Assembly (NCBI RefSeq): GCF_023101765.2
Contig: NC_064229.1
Coordinates: forward strand, 9,152,473 to 9,216,472
Direction: 5' to 3'
Length of the DNA: 64,000 bases
DNA from: Spodoptera frugiperda
Taxonomy: Eukaryota; Arthropoda; Insecta; Lepidoptera; Noctuidae
Of the stretch, positions 10,820 to 21,655 are shown one piece after another (the first letter of the stretch is position 1; the number at the start of each line of letters is the position of its first letter). The position numbers and the translations under genes are program-made. The notes below the pieces were generated by a model that was given only the letters and a program-made list of their open reading frames with translations, was not told the origin of the DNA and did no database searches.

Positions 10820-11192
10820 CTAGCGGACCCGACAGAAGTTGTCCTGTCTACACGTCTTTAATTTGAACTTTTTTAATAAGCTAAAACATTCTGGACCTTT
10901 TTGATGAAAATTGTTACGGTATTCAAATGTTATGACAATATCTAACGTCATTAATATTTGACACTGCGATGGTAGCGCCGTCTGTCGGATCCAATGTAAA
11001 ACATTCCAAAATCAACAACTACGGATAAATTAAAATATAATCAAAAAATAATTGTCCAGCGGACAAAATTGTGAATCTAAACCATTCTCAGATCCTCTTG
11101 AACACACACAAAAAGTTTCATCAAAATCCGTCTAGTCGTTTAAGAGGAGTTCAGTGACATACACACGTACAAAAGAATTATATATATAAAGA
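10820..11192 (-). mobile_element. Non-autonomous Helitron-like element, copy 2
   Basis: Inverted near-copy of 89-447, 373 bp: starts TCTTTATATATATAATTC and ends CTAG on the minus strand, again between A and T. The two copies agree over long stretches, apart from small substitutions and a short insertion near the 3' end. The two lie on either side of the GR-1 to GR-4 block. Confidence 0.7.
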
Positions 11193-11251
11193 TTACATTT
11201 TTTATTTTCTTAGGGAAACAAAATATGCTTTCGGAGATATATTGATTTCAA

Positions 11252-11325
11252 ACTTTCCCCAACCCAGGTATCGAACCCGAGACCCCTTGTTCACTAGACC
11301 AACGAGACAGTCTACATATAACTTA
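11252..11325 (-). mobile_element. SINE-B tRNA-like head fragment
   Basis: On the minus strand this reads as the tRNA-like head only: CTCGTTGGTCTAGTGAACAA, then a box B of GGTTCGAT type. The body is missing. It is a SINE remnant and not a tRNA gene, because there is no anticodon arm or acceptor closure. Confidence 0.55.
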
Positions 11326-11906
11326 AAATAAAAAAAAAAGAACATTACTGAAGATTGCACCAAATCCAATCCCAACAAGTTCCCCATCTTGGTACCACCA
11401 CTATATCCCACATAAACCAGTATTCCTTAGTGCACCATTAAAACAAGCTGGATCAGTGAAATCTCAGCCATTGGCGCGGATGGTTTTATAACTCGAATAC
11501 ATAATTTATTACTACTATCACCTAGGATCTGAGAACCCCAAGGAAACTGGATTCTCTTTAAAAATATTGAGCGTATTTTTCCTCAGTATCAGAAGGAAAG
11601 TCTTTGTGATTCGTGTTTTCGTTTATGAAAGTGGGATATCTTGACTTTTGTCTTTCTTCAATGGTAAAAGTAGGAGTGTGTTTATGTTTATATATTCCCA
11701 GTTATCTATTATGGTTTCATTGTGATATGGGTAAACATATCAAGATACCAGTTTAATGGAAACTAACTCTTTGATAAACATGTTCATTTAAAACTATAGT
11801 TTTCAACACCTCAAGCAAGCGTGGAGATTACGAAAAACTTATCCCCTCTTTTGTAGAAGAGGTCTATAATCCAACAATGGACTCAGATTAGCTATTGAGA
11901 TTGTTC

Positions 11907-12045
11907 ATGCATTTTTTTTGAGGGGAGATGTTATTCAATGTCTTCTCCTGCCTTGTGCGAGGTGAGAGGGAGAGTCAGACTCTTACTGACTAAAAACCAC
12001 CCCGTTTCTATTTCGGCTTTTTGAGTCGGAGCTCCGGTAACTACG
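11907..12045 (-). mobile_element. R1-type LINE tail fragment (5'-truncated)
   Basis: Matches the last ~150 bp of the LINE at 43625-48968: poly-T side, GAGGCGAGAGGGAGTGTCAG-like text (here GAGGTGAGAGGGAGAGTCAG), then ACTCTTACTGACTAAAAACC. Diverged. It is followed at once by a family B fragment. Confidence 0.65.
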
Positions 12046-12069
12046 GCTTCATGCATAGTACAACATGCC

Positions 12070-12200
12070 GAACAACAACCCTTAAATTCCTAACTCCCAA
12101 AAGGCCGGCAACGCACTTGTAACGCCTCTGGTGTTTCTAGTGTCCATGGGCGGCAGCGATTGCTTACCATCAGGTTGATACGTCTACTCGTTTACAAAAA
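12070..12200 (-). repeat. Interspersed repeat family B fragment
   Basis: Minus-strand copy of the CATGGGCGGCAGCGATTGC and CCCAAAAGGCCGGCAACGCA text shared with 21395-21655 and 42115-42400. Confidence 0.6.
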
Positions 12201-14050
12201 GTAGTGTAAAGTGTTTCATAAAAAAAGTAGATTTATGATAACACTAGTCCTCCATCTTGTTTAGTACATCTACGTGTTGCATATACTTTATCTCCGGAAT
12301 AAAGTTATCCCAGTGGACTTCAGTAAACGCAGTGTAGAGACGCCGGCAGTCGTAAAACTTGCTTAGCATAGTTTTATTATTCTAGTTCTGTGATTTGACT
12401 TGTTGATTCTTGTTTTTAAGGTGGAAAGGTAGATTTTTGGCTTTAAAATGGATTTGTTTTAATGGAAATTTATAAAATCCTTTAAAAGCCAAAGTATCAT
12501 AACGCTAACTTCACTGATAGACAGACTGACGGACAATTCAATTTGACATTTTACAAGTGTCTAGCTAAGGATTGTTGAATTGAATTGAAATAAATGCCTT
12601 GATTTTGAATTTGCTGTGCTTGGAAGGGGCTGGTTGTTTTTTTGTACCAAGTGAATTGGTTACTTATGGGCAGGCGTACTCCATCTATACTCACATGGTT
12701 GTTTACGTAACATATCAACTAAAATAAGCTAACTTACTTTATTTATTTAACACTTAATTACAAACTAGTAAACCGTGAAAATTGAAGTAATTACTTTTAC
12801 TAAGAAAGGACAAGATTTCCCAGCTCATTTATAGCCTCTATTCTAGTTCCATTTGTATTAGTATGTATGAAAATGCATACGGAACCCTACAGAACTGTCA
12901 GTCCACTGACAGTTCCACAGATTGATGTTCAAACAAACAAACAAACAAACAAACACCTCACAGATTAATGTAAATGGTTTCATGGAAATTACATACAAAC
13001 ACACAATAACAAAATCGTATTAAGGTATCAATCGCAAATTGTGAATAATGTGACACATCATCAGGCTGAGCGTATCTACACGATATTATATGAATTATTC
13101 ATATACAACACCAAAATTATAAACTACTATCAATAGACCTGTGACACCATTCAAGATATTCCCAAACAGAGCTCTAAATATATTGGTCATTCTCGTCTCT
13201 CTTCGCTAAAATGTCCATTGTAAGTTGAACTCTCATTCATAGAGGTTTGGTTTGTAAATGAGGTCTTGGTTTTCTGGAAATGTATCTCATTGCAGATTTA
13301 CAATAGAATGCCATCAATCAGGGTAAGATTACAACTTGACGTCACGTCAAAATGGGGTTTGGGGTGTAAAAATTTAAATGAGGTTTTTCTAATAATGTAA
13401 CGAACGGTTTATTTAGGATCAATGTTAAGATACAGTATTGAGTTTTATATTCATTTCATTCATTATTATTTTCATTGCATTTATAATTTTTTTCCAACAA
13501 CAATTATTACAAGTCCACCTGTCTGAGCTATGTGTGCCAATGAATATGAGTAGTTAAAACCAAACGCGTCCTCCACTACAGCAACATAGCATAGCACATC
13601 TCTGGTGGCAAAGCACCCTAATGCCAGCTTAATGTTTAAAATAACTATCCAAGTTAGTGTACTTTTGTTCAAACAAAAATAGAAAAATGTTTTGATATTA
13701 ACATTTCATGGCCATTTCACATTCCATATACCTAAGTATCTAACATCTAAAGGAATTAAAACACAATATGAAATATCTATCTATTAAAATCGTAAATTTT
13801 CTCGACATAAATAAAACAGTGAAACCTATTTCTAAAATGGCCACTTAAACGTAAAAAAGCAATAAAATTGTGTAAGAACGATTACTGAGCTTACATAAAC
13901 AAATAAAACTCAAGAAGGTAGTTAAAATATTTTATCTGTTATGAATATAATCCTGGTTTTACTGCCATATTAAAATTGAACCTGTAAAGACTTGTCACAT
14001 AGAATGCTATGCTATACAGAAGATATCTTTACTTTCTCTACGTAGCTACA
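12201..14050. other. No gene recognised; AT-rich spacer with small repeats
   Basis: No supported coding exon. The stretch contains a 24-bp hairpin GAACTGTCAGT-CC-ACTGACAGTTC at 12892-12915 and a CAAA microsatellite at 12930-12955. A hydrophobic open frame on the minus strand near 13481-13672 has no ATG and was not accepted as a gene. Confidence 0.5.
12930..12955. repeat. (CAAA)n microsatellite
   Basis: Six tandem CAAA units. Confidence 0.8.
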
Positions 14051-14075
14051 TGGTGTATTTTTACCGACTTCAAAA

Positions 14076-14225
14076 AAAGGAGGAGGAAAATCATCTATTG
14101 ACTTCTCCCGCCTTGGGCGAGTCGAAAGGGAGTGTCAGACTCTTACTGACTAAAAACCACCCCGTTCCTACTCCTGCTTTTCGAGCCAAAGCCCCGGGAA
14201 ACCCGCTAGGTAGTCCGCAGCACCG
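14076..14225 (-). mobile_element. R1-type LINE tail, 150 bp, with 24-bp target-site duplication
   Basis: A short copy of the LINE 3' end (minus orientation) flanked by identical 24-bp direct repeats at 14052-14075 and 14226-14249 (starting GGTGTATTTTTACCGACTTC). This shows that the 150-bp unit arrived by target-primed reverse transcription as a 5'-truncated copy. Its truncation point is exactly at the CCGG(A/T)GC base of a predicted hairpin in the LINE 3' UTR. The target was the end of the inverted-end element at 14226-15193. Confidence 0.75.
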
Positions 14226-15193
14226 GGTGTATTTTTACCGACTTCAAAACAGGAGGAGGTACTCAATTCGGATGTTTTTATTTTATTTGTTCACTGATTA
14301 CTCCGCCATTTGTGAACCGAATTTACAAAGTAATATCATCCATAAGCTCTTAATGCTGTCCACAAAGTTCACATTTACTTAAATGGTAATAAATTTTATA
14401 TGTTTTGTGACTGTCATTCACTCACATACACTCACTCATTATACTCAGTAAGGAATTATTTCACTGTTTCTTGCTAGTCATTAAAAAAGGAATGAAATGG
14501 TGACATTCATAGTTTAAAAAATATACTATATTACGTTCAAACTTCATGGCGATAGTCGTACAGATCGATAGTTGCTTTAAAAATTATCGCTTAGCTCTCT
14601 ATGTGTAAATTCTTTATTTTTAATAGTAAAAGAGACATAAAATCTTAAGAAGTGTTTAGAAGGATTATCTCGCTTCCCCTCACATTTTTTTATTGTTCTA
14701 AGGGCTGATTGTAACCCTTCGGTTATAATACTTTACATCTGCCTTCTTTGTGCTTAGTTTTGGTGATAGGTTAATTCATATTTTCTAAATCAAAGAATTA
14801 TCTTTATCAGTGTTTCATTTACATTAATTGCTTATTCTCTGTTCTATTCTGTTCTGTTTTTTAAAAATGTCTGCAAAGTAACATCTAGATTGAGTGTCTG
14901 ACAGTACAATAAAGTAATCAAATCACATGATGTGAACAAAATACTGATTACAAATAATTCTAAAACTACGTTACTACGACAATAAAAATTAAAAAAGGTA
15001 AAACACGTATTATATATTGCGAAACTCCATTTTTATTTTGGGTAATATACCTACTTAAAACCTTAGGAGACCAAGTCTAAAAAATACTATGCAGAAAACC
15101 GCATCAAAAGCGGTATAACCAAACGCGAGATAATCGCGCACAAACATACATACAGATCAAACTGAGAATCTCCTTTTTTTTAAGTCAGTTTAA
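14226..15193. mobile_element. Element with inverted ends (ACCGACTTC...GGAGGAGG family)
   Basis: The left end reads TTTTTACCGACTTCAAAACA, then GGAGGAGGTACTCAATTCGG. The right end, read on the other strand, gives AACTGACTTAAAAAAAAGGA, then GATTCTCAGTTTG, an imperfect inverted copy. This is a common moth repeat type of about 1 kb. No transposase-like frame is present, so it is non-autonomous or internally deleted. Confidence 0.5.
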
Positions 15194-16204
15194 AATATTA
15201 CCAAAACAAAATTAGAATGAGATTTTTTTTTTGTAAAATATTAGGCAAAATTCCATCTTCACCACAAACTTCGAGCCCAAAACTTAAATTAAATTCAACA
15301 CGACACCAAAAAAGTAATACATTTTCCAAAATCATAAACTCAAAGGTCCAATTTGGCAACATTAAATTAATTCGCGAGACGACTGAATGCGGGCAGCAAT
15401 TTAACTTGTGGACTCCACCGCTGGCCTTTGGGACCGCGTGACTTTGATCGATGACTTAACTTTCATCTGTTTTGGCCTTAGAAATTGAACTAGATGTTAA
15501 AATATAGCAATAAATTATATGATAACTTTCGTGAGACATATTAAAATTATTATGTTGTCGGTTTACTCACATAACGGTTTGACGACCTATTCGTCAACGT
15601 CTCGGTACTAATGAAGTAACAGCGCGACAATCGCCGCGTCGTGTGTCGCGGAATGTTGCTCATGAATATGAACCTCTGGCATGGCTTGAAACTAGTCGAG
15701 TTCCTCGTCAAACAGTTACGTGAGTAAGCCGATAACATAATAAATTATATAGTGGTCTGGTGTTGCAGGTATTCATGAGCGACATCGATTGCCGACCTGT
15801 TCCATAGCAAAATACTATAGTAATAAACAACTATTATGGCTAATTTCTCATTAATTTGTCTTCTTTGTATAACACTGAATGTCGAGACAAACACACATTA
15901 ATATGAAATTAGTCAAATTTGAATCCAGCACCAGAATGTACCGGTAGTAACCAATTCATGCCGATAAATAAATCAATTGCGAGTAATACCACCAGACAAG
16001 ACTACTCTTTGTTCGTGTAGAGTTAAGAAAAGAATAGACTGTACCCAGATTTTTTTATATTTGTTTTATTGACCTCGGAAATAGCTGTGACTTTGACAAA
16101 GGGATCTTACTTATCTTGAAGTTGATTCATTAATCATGGTATAGTTGAGGTTTGTGATAATCACGATTTTAGCTCAAAAATAGTCTGTTAGGACGTTTTT
16201 TTTT
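15194..16204. other. No gene recognised apart from one miniature element
   Basis: AT-rich spacer. The only structured part is the palindromic element at 15549-15741. Confidence 0.5.
15549..15741. mobile_element. Palindromic miniature element (MITE-like), copy 1
   Basis: 193 bp with inverted ends: ATTATGTTGTCGGTTTACTC at the left, and ATTATGTTATCGGCTTACTC when the right end is read in reverse complement. Pairing continues into TCAC(A/G)TAAC and GTTTGACGA. The interior includes the GC-rich AGCGCGACAATCGCCGCGTC. A second copy of the same family is at 30193-30374. No gene. Confidence 0.7.
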
Positions 16205-16290
16205 TGGGATGCACAACACCAGAGGAGTCACAGATGCGTTGCGAGCCTTCTAAAAAGGAATACAGAGGAGATTTGAAGATTGGAGATTTG
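16205..16290 (+). repeat. Interspersed repeat family B fragment, degenerate
   Basis: Partial match to the ACACCAGAGG..., GTTGCGAGCCTTCT part of family B. Weak. Confidence 0.35.
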
Positions 16291-16649
16291 AAGGTCGTAT
16301 CGATTCGGAAATACCGCCGAAGACAGCGTGTAGGTAATATAAGATCAAACCCAAAAAAATAAATGAAACTTAGCTAATTTAAATTCATAAGAACAACGTG
16401 CCCTCTCTGTACATGTGTAAGTCTATGAAGGTAACATTTCCGTGCAGTCGATATTAATAAAGAGATTATGTCGACATGAAATATCGATGTGCAACGCGAA
16501 TGTCAACTGTTTGTTTTTAAGTTAATTACTACTAGCATCATGTGAACTATGTAATATAATATAATAACTTATAACTATGTATGTAGTACCTATAGGAGAA
16601 ATAAACCATGTTGACGAAACATCGTTAATCGCCAAGTACCTACACTTGG

Positions 16650-16858
16650 AGTATCCGCGCGCGCCTCAAAGAGCCATTAGACCACCACAAATAGGGTCCA
16701 GTAGGGCTGATGCCTGTTCCGGAGTTGCGGACTACATAACGAAAAGCAGGCGTAGGAACGGGGTGTTTTTTAGTCAATAAGAGTAACACTACGTCTCGCC
16801 TCGCCCAAGGCGAGAAAAGCTATTGAGTGATTTTTCCTCTTTAAAAAAGGCACTTAAA
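16650..16858 (+). mobile_element. R1-type LINE tail fragment, longer copy
   Basis: Extends further upstream into the LINE 3' UTR than most copies: CGCGCGCGCCTCAAAGAGCC, ACCACCACAAATAGGGTCCA, GGGCTGATGCC, then the tail with CTCGCCTCGCCCAAGGCGAG. All of this can be aligned to 43640-43860 on the minus strand, which ties the short repeat to the LINE. Confidence 0.75.
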
Positions 16859-17491
16859 GTAATTCAAGTGATCTATTTCGGAGGAATTACTAATTAAAAT
16901 AAAATTTTAAATAAATACAACTGGTTTGTATTTAACAACACTTTTAGTTGATAAAATAACCTTAACATAATGACTGAGTAAATACACACGTAATATAGAA
17001 ACAATGTAAACCAATACACCTCATAATATGCAAATTGTATATGTACACTACAAAATACAGGTTGCAACAATATTACTCATATATATCTGACTTTATGTCA
17101 GTTGATGAATGTATTTGGCGCGCTGTCAATACGCGCCACAGATAATATATGGCCCGCAGTTATGATTTATGATCGTCACTTCATTAGCTTTGCTGTTTCT
17201 ATCTAACGTTGTTGTATATGGTGTTAGTTTAACATATTATTATATATTATGTTTGTTAGTGATACATATTGTAGGAAATATATCGATCGGATTGGCGATA
17301 TATTAAAAAAGGGTCAAATTAAAAGCACCCTTAACCGATGAGCATGATAGGTCTTCCGTTGTCTCTGCCTAGCCACATGGGAGGCAGGCGTGAAGTTAGG
17401 TATGTACATATAGTAGTTGTAATTGCATCCTATCGATATTATACGTTTTAGTTGTCTTAAGAAATATAGGTTATATTTCTGTATTATGGTA
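16859..17491. other. No gene recognised
   Basis: AT-rich spacer downstream of GR-5 and the LINE tail; nothing interpretable seen. Confidence 0.5.
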
Positions 17492-17762
17492 AGTACAGTA
17501 TCTCAAAGACAGGTATGTCATCTGACATGATGATGATGCTCTCACAACTTAAAGGCAGACAATTTGATCAGGATCGGCAGATAGGAACTAGAGATAGTGT
17601 CGCTTACAATCAGCCGAGGTTGAAGTCAGTACAGTATCTCAAAGACAGGTATGTCATCTGACATGATGATGATGCTCTCACAACTTAAAGGCAGACAATT
17701 TGATCAGGATCGGCAGATAGGAACTAGAGATAGTGTCGCTTACAATCAGCCGAGGTTGAAGT
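17492..17762. repeat. Perfect tandem duplication, period 136 bp
   Basis: The block starting AGTACAGTATCTCAAAGACA is followed directly by a second copy, without a visible mismatch, from about 17628. Each unit holds GATGATGATGCTCTCACAAC and GCCGAGGTTGAAGT. It is either a very recent duplication or an assembly duplication, about 160 bp downstream of the GR-5 stop. Confidence 0.85.
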
Positions 17763-17924
17763 AATTGATTGAGGTCTATAGAGTAAACGCAACAGTGCAG
17801 TAGACGCATTATAATATAATCAGCTACAAGGCACCATATTATGATAATTATTGCAATTTATGACAATTTTTTTTTTTATAATTAAATTACTGAAGATGGA
17901 AATATATCTATCTTATGTGCTAAA

Positions 17925-20900
17925 CTAGACTGCTACATGTGTAAGTTGCATGATAACAATTTCGTAGGTGATACAGAGACATATGACGGAGGCGGGCAGA
18001 GAGACGCCGAGCGCCATCACGCGGCAGAGGGAGTAGCTAAAGGGGCGCAGGCGCACGAAGTGCAGCGCTGTCTCTAGCTCGAACTTTAAGGAACCATCTG
18101 TAAATATAATAATATAAAAAAACCTTTATTTAGATAAAGAAAAGCAACAAACAGTTATTTTTGTCAATTTAATTTAGTTTTTCGCCTCAACTGAGTCGAT
18201 GACATTATATCTTCATCTGTTTGTCCTACTTTGGCAAAGGCCTCCTCCTAAATCCTCTGTAAATATAGTTAAGTTCAATTTTGTCACTTATGTGTATTAG
18301 GAGCCTAAGGGTTTAGCGAGATGAAGTGGCAGAGAGCCGGTAATGTGCCGAAGAACTGATGACCGTATGGTTAGACGTGTTCATCAGACCACCACAGATG
18401 GGGTCCAGTAAGGCTGATGCGGACTACCTAGCGGGTTTACCGGGGCTCCGGCTCGACAAGCAGGAGTAGGAACGGGTGGTTTTTAGTCAGTAAGAGTCTG
18501 ACACTTCCTCTCGCCTCGCCCAAGGCGAGAGAAGTCGTTGGATGATTTTCCCCCATTAAAAAGAAAGTGTCCTGATCTTGAGAAGTGGAGAATTTAGTTC
18601 GTCATTCAAATAATAGTAATCTGCTTTGCATTTCTTAGTCTTAATGCATCGTAACTCACCCGAGCACTTCACCAGCTGCTTAATGAGTGATTCTCGAATC
18701 TTCTTCACTTCGTACTGAATGGCTTCCACGACAAGAGCAGGTAATGTTACGCAAAATAACGTAAGCAACGTCTCAGATACAAATAAAATGGATAACATAG
18801 GAAAATCCTGAAATAATTTAGGGTAGTTCTTCAGAGACAAAATTTTTGATGTCTATGGGAATATTTTTGAAACTAACTAACAAAACGGCACGTAATATTT
18901 TTTTTAGTATAGTTTAGCTATAACAGTTACTAGGACAAATAATATTTTTTAGATAATTGCAGTCTAGGTACAAAAAATTTTTTTTTAAAGCTTGTTCTTC
19001 TGATTCATATGGCGTGTCCGTTTGCCATTTTCCGGAACAAAGTAGTCGATTTCGCTTTTTCCCTTTGATACTTCAATACAAATTATAATTACATCGAAAG
19101 GAGATGAGTTGTCCTCTTCAAAAAAAAATATTTTTTCGTTATAACTATGTTAGTATGATTATAAATAAATAAATAAGAAGTGTCCGGCGTATAATACTGA
19201 TTAATATGGCGTAAGCTGCGAATGCCCATACTTGGTCGGGTATTAATAATGAGAGTCTGGCTTCCTGTGCGGAGGGAAACCAGGCGTGCAACGGACAAGC
19301 TAGGAGGCGGACGTGCGGCTGATTGGCTTAGATCCAGGTGTTACTAAGGTAAATATCTGATTCATCTGTGTTTGGTTTACATGACATCCTGATTACAATG
19401 CCTATTTTATAAAATTTACTTTACAGTTTTAAAACTTCAATCTATGTTTCGTGTGAAGCTTTTTGGTTATACATTCGTGTAGAAAAATGACAAGAATGAA
19501 GTCTGTAAATACGATGAGTTATGCATGATTGTAAGCAAAATTCTGATACATCTGTGCCTGATTCGTATGGTCAAAACCGCATATGAATCATAAAATAAAT
19601 TATTGATTCTTCTGTACATGTTTTTACTAGTCTTATTTTTAAATTAACTTAGCTATAAAGGTTATAGCTATAATTTAAAAACTTTTTTTTTGAGGAATGT
19701 AATGAATATGAGTCTGAAATTGCTAATCCGCCCTGAGCAAGCGTGATGATGAATGCTCGTGACTTCTCTGTGCGAAAGTACTCGAAAATGCTATGCTAAA
19801 CAGAAATTAAAAGAACGTGAAATTAAAATAAATACAAAGCTCATTTACATACAATTTTCAATTGTTCAACAGATTCATCTGTAACAATTTCTGATTCATC
19901 TGGGCAGAAAATATTTGAACGTCGATATCTCGAAAACTATTTTTTAAAAACGAGTCCCTCATTCGAATATACGTTATTTGGTATACCTATTTTCATATGA
20001 ACACGTGTTACAGATCTTAAAGTGGAATTAAATTTTGGCCATATGAATCAGTCGAAGAATCGAATTTCGAAGAACTACCCTTTAACAAGCTTTAAGAAAA
20101 AAACTATAAAAGAAATAAAATAATGAAGGAAAATATACTTGCCCCTTTACACCAATTACTCGCTGTTCTATGTACTACATAGAGTAATTTAGGCAAAATA
20201 GTAATGAAGTTGATGGAATACTAAAATAAAAAAAACTTAAACGTTACTTTAAACTTAAACTGTACAACATGCCTAGCGGAGTACCGAGGCTCCGGCTCGA
20301 AAACCAGGAGTAGGAACGGGGTGGTTTTTAGTCAGTAAGAGTCTGACACTCCCTCTCGCCTAAGGCGGAAGACGATGGATGATTTATCCTCCTCAAAAAA
20401 TAAAATAAATACAACAAGAAAACACAACCATGAAACTAACCACATGTTGTAAATGCTTATTGATATACTGCATGTTATCCAACAAGTTATTGTAGTAATA
20501 CAAACTCTTCCTGATCTTCTCAACACTACTGCTTACACCACTACACCCAACAACATTCACAGAAATAAAAACATTCTCTAAATGAAACCTCAAAAACCGC
20601 ATACGACAATGAACTATCGAGAATAACAAACAAATGTATAAAAAACAGAGATCCACAGCCAAGAGTTGAATAAACATATTAACAATGTCAATTAATCTTT
20701 CAATAACAACAGTAAATTGTGATACAAAAATAATAAGCCTCCATAGAAAAATAAAGAAAAGTAATTTGTAAATGTTGTTAGAGAACAAAGGTATTTTAAA
20801 GCCCATGATCCTGTCAATAGTCCTGACGCTACTGCAGTAGGTAAAGAAAGCATCGTCAGAGTCAATGAGGTTGATGACAACGTTGCTGTTATATTGGATA

Positions 20901-21109
20901 GTGACGAAAGAAGCAAGTTTCAAAGTAAATTGGTTGTAGAAGATAAAGGCAGAGTTAGTCGCGAAGCATAAGAGAACACAGTACAGTTTGGTAAAGAAGC
21001 AGATGTATTTCGATTGACTCAAACGAAAATATCGACCGGTAAGGACTTGTAAAATGAGTAACGCTGTTAGCCATGTTGTTGGTGAAGCGAATTTGGTTTT
21101 TGTTATCAT
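17925..21109 (-). CDS. GR-5: gustatory receptor, four coding exons, one GC-AG intron
   Basis: Gustatory receptor channel subunit, more diverged from GR-1 to GR-4. Exons: 21109-20441 (223 codons), 20220-20143 (26 codons), 18807-18660 (49 codons plus one base), 18097-17925 (57 residues and stop); about 355 aa. Phases are 0, 0, 1 as in the paralogues. Exon 2 (YSINFITILPKLLYVV...) ends exactly at the expected 26 codons, where the donor is GCAAGT, not GT. Intron 2 is long (1335 bp) and hosts an inverted-end element. Marks: TIDRIMGF, YYYNNLLDN, C-terminal TYEIVIMQL. The start was chosen at MITKTKFASPTTW by alignment; an ATG 16 codons upstream (21157) is an alternative. Its C-terminal exon is noticeably GC-richer than those of the others. 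Confidence 0.88.
18355..18560 (+). mobile_element. R1-type LINE tail fragment in GR-5 intron 3
   Basis: Contains CAGACCACCACAGATGGGGT, GGCTGATGC, then GGACTACCTAGCGGGTTTAC and the tail to GATTTTCCCCCATT. Relative to the LINE it lacks the CTGATCCGGAGCTG segment. It lies between exons 3 and 4 of GR-5. Confidence 0.7.
18985..20095. mobile_element. Inverted-end DNA element with GATTCATCTG subterminal repeats, in GR-5 intron 2
   Basis: Both ends start TTAAAGCTTGTT (18985-18996, and inverted at 20084-20095) and both then contain TTCTTC...TGATTCATATGGC. Inside, GATTCATCTG or close variants recur at 19359, 19545, 19872 and 19893, with inverted ATATGAATCA forms near 19581 and 20041. This layout (terminal inverted repeats plus clustered short subterminal repeats) is that of a DNA transposon bound by its transposase at many sites. 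No transposase frame is present. The family is not recognised. Confidence 0.6.
20265..20400 (+). mobile_element. R1-type LINE tail fragment in GR-5 intron 1
   Basis: GAGGCTCCGGCTCGAAAACC, GGAACGGGGTGGTTTTTAGT, CTCCCTCTCGCC, ending in GATGATTTATCCTCC. It stops about 40 bp from the GR-5 exon 1 donor. Confidence 0.7.
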
Positions 21110-21394
21110 TTTTCTAGATATAGTAACAGATGAAGCTATGGCTGTATTGAGGAGCATGTATTTGAAAATGTCATGTGTTATGGACTTATTGATTAGAATA
21201 GAAATAGATATGAAGTTTTCATTATTATTCTGTCGGTAATTAACGATATGGAGGCAACTTCTGGTATTAGTTCTAATTTTATTTAATTGTTGAAATGGAT
21301 GCAATACATTTTAGTGCGCGTCAAGGTGATTAGAGGCGGTCATATAACAGCAGCGTGACAATTTTTAGACGGATAAACCATGATTCTCATTTTA

Positions 21395-21655
21395 TGGTAT
21401 AAGCCGGTAAGCGAGCAAATGGATCACCTAATGGTGACCAATCGCCGCCGTCCATGGACATACGAAACACCAAAGGTGTTATAAGTGCGTTGCCGGTCTT
21501 TTGGGGGTTAGCAATTTAAGGGTTGTTGGAGAATTGGGCCTCCAGTAACCTCACTGACACAATAGTTTTATTGTAACAACGCAAGCGTTGTTTCGCGCCA
21601 GTTTACTGTGAGGCTGTGGTATTACTCCGGTCGAGCCGTTCTCCCACACTTAGAT
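21395..21655 (+). repeat. Interspersed repeat family B, long copy
   Basis: Runs from TATAAGCCGGTAAGCGAGCA through GGTCTTTTGGGGGTTAGC, CGCAAGCGTTGTTTCGCGCC and TGAGGCTGTGGTATTACTCC to TCTCCCACACTT. With 42115-42400 it defines the family. It contains an internal AACGCAAGCGTT palindrome. No coding potential. Confidence 0.7.

Larger units (their letters stand above)
10436..11240. repeat. Interspersed repeat E, split by SINE-B and Helitron insertions
   Basis: The left part (GATGACTAATTTTTG... CTGTCTTGTATTATT) and the right part (TTTATTTTCTTAGGGAAACA, then CTTTCGGAGATATA) together match an uninterrupted copy at 33285-33490. A SINE-B at 10481-10776 and a Helitron at 10820-11192 have inserted into it. 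The order of events can be read from this: repeat E first, the other two later. Confidence 0.6.

Noticed and set aside
13481..13672. Hydrophobic 62-residue minus-strand frame
   Set aside because: It has no ATG, no convincing splice sites on both sides and no family match; it may be an old coding relic but cannot be supported.
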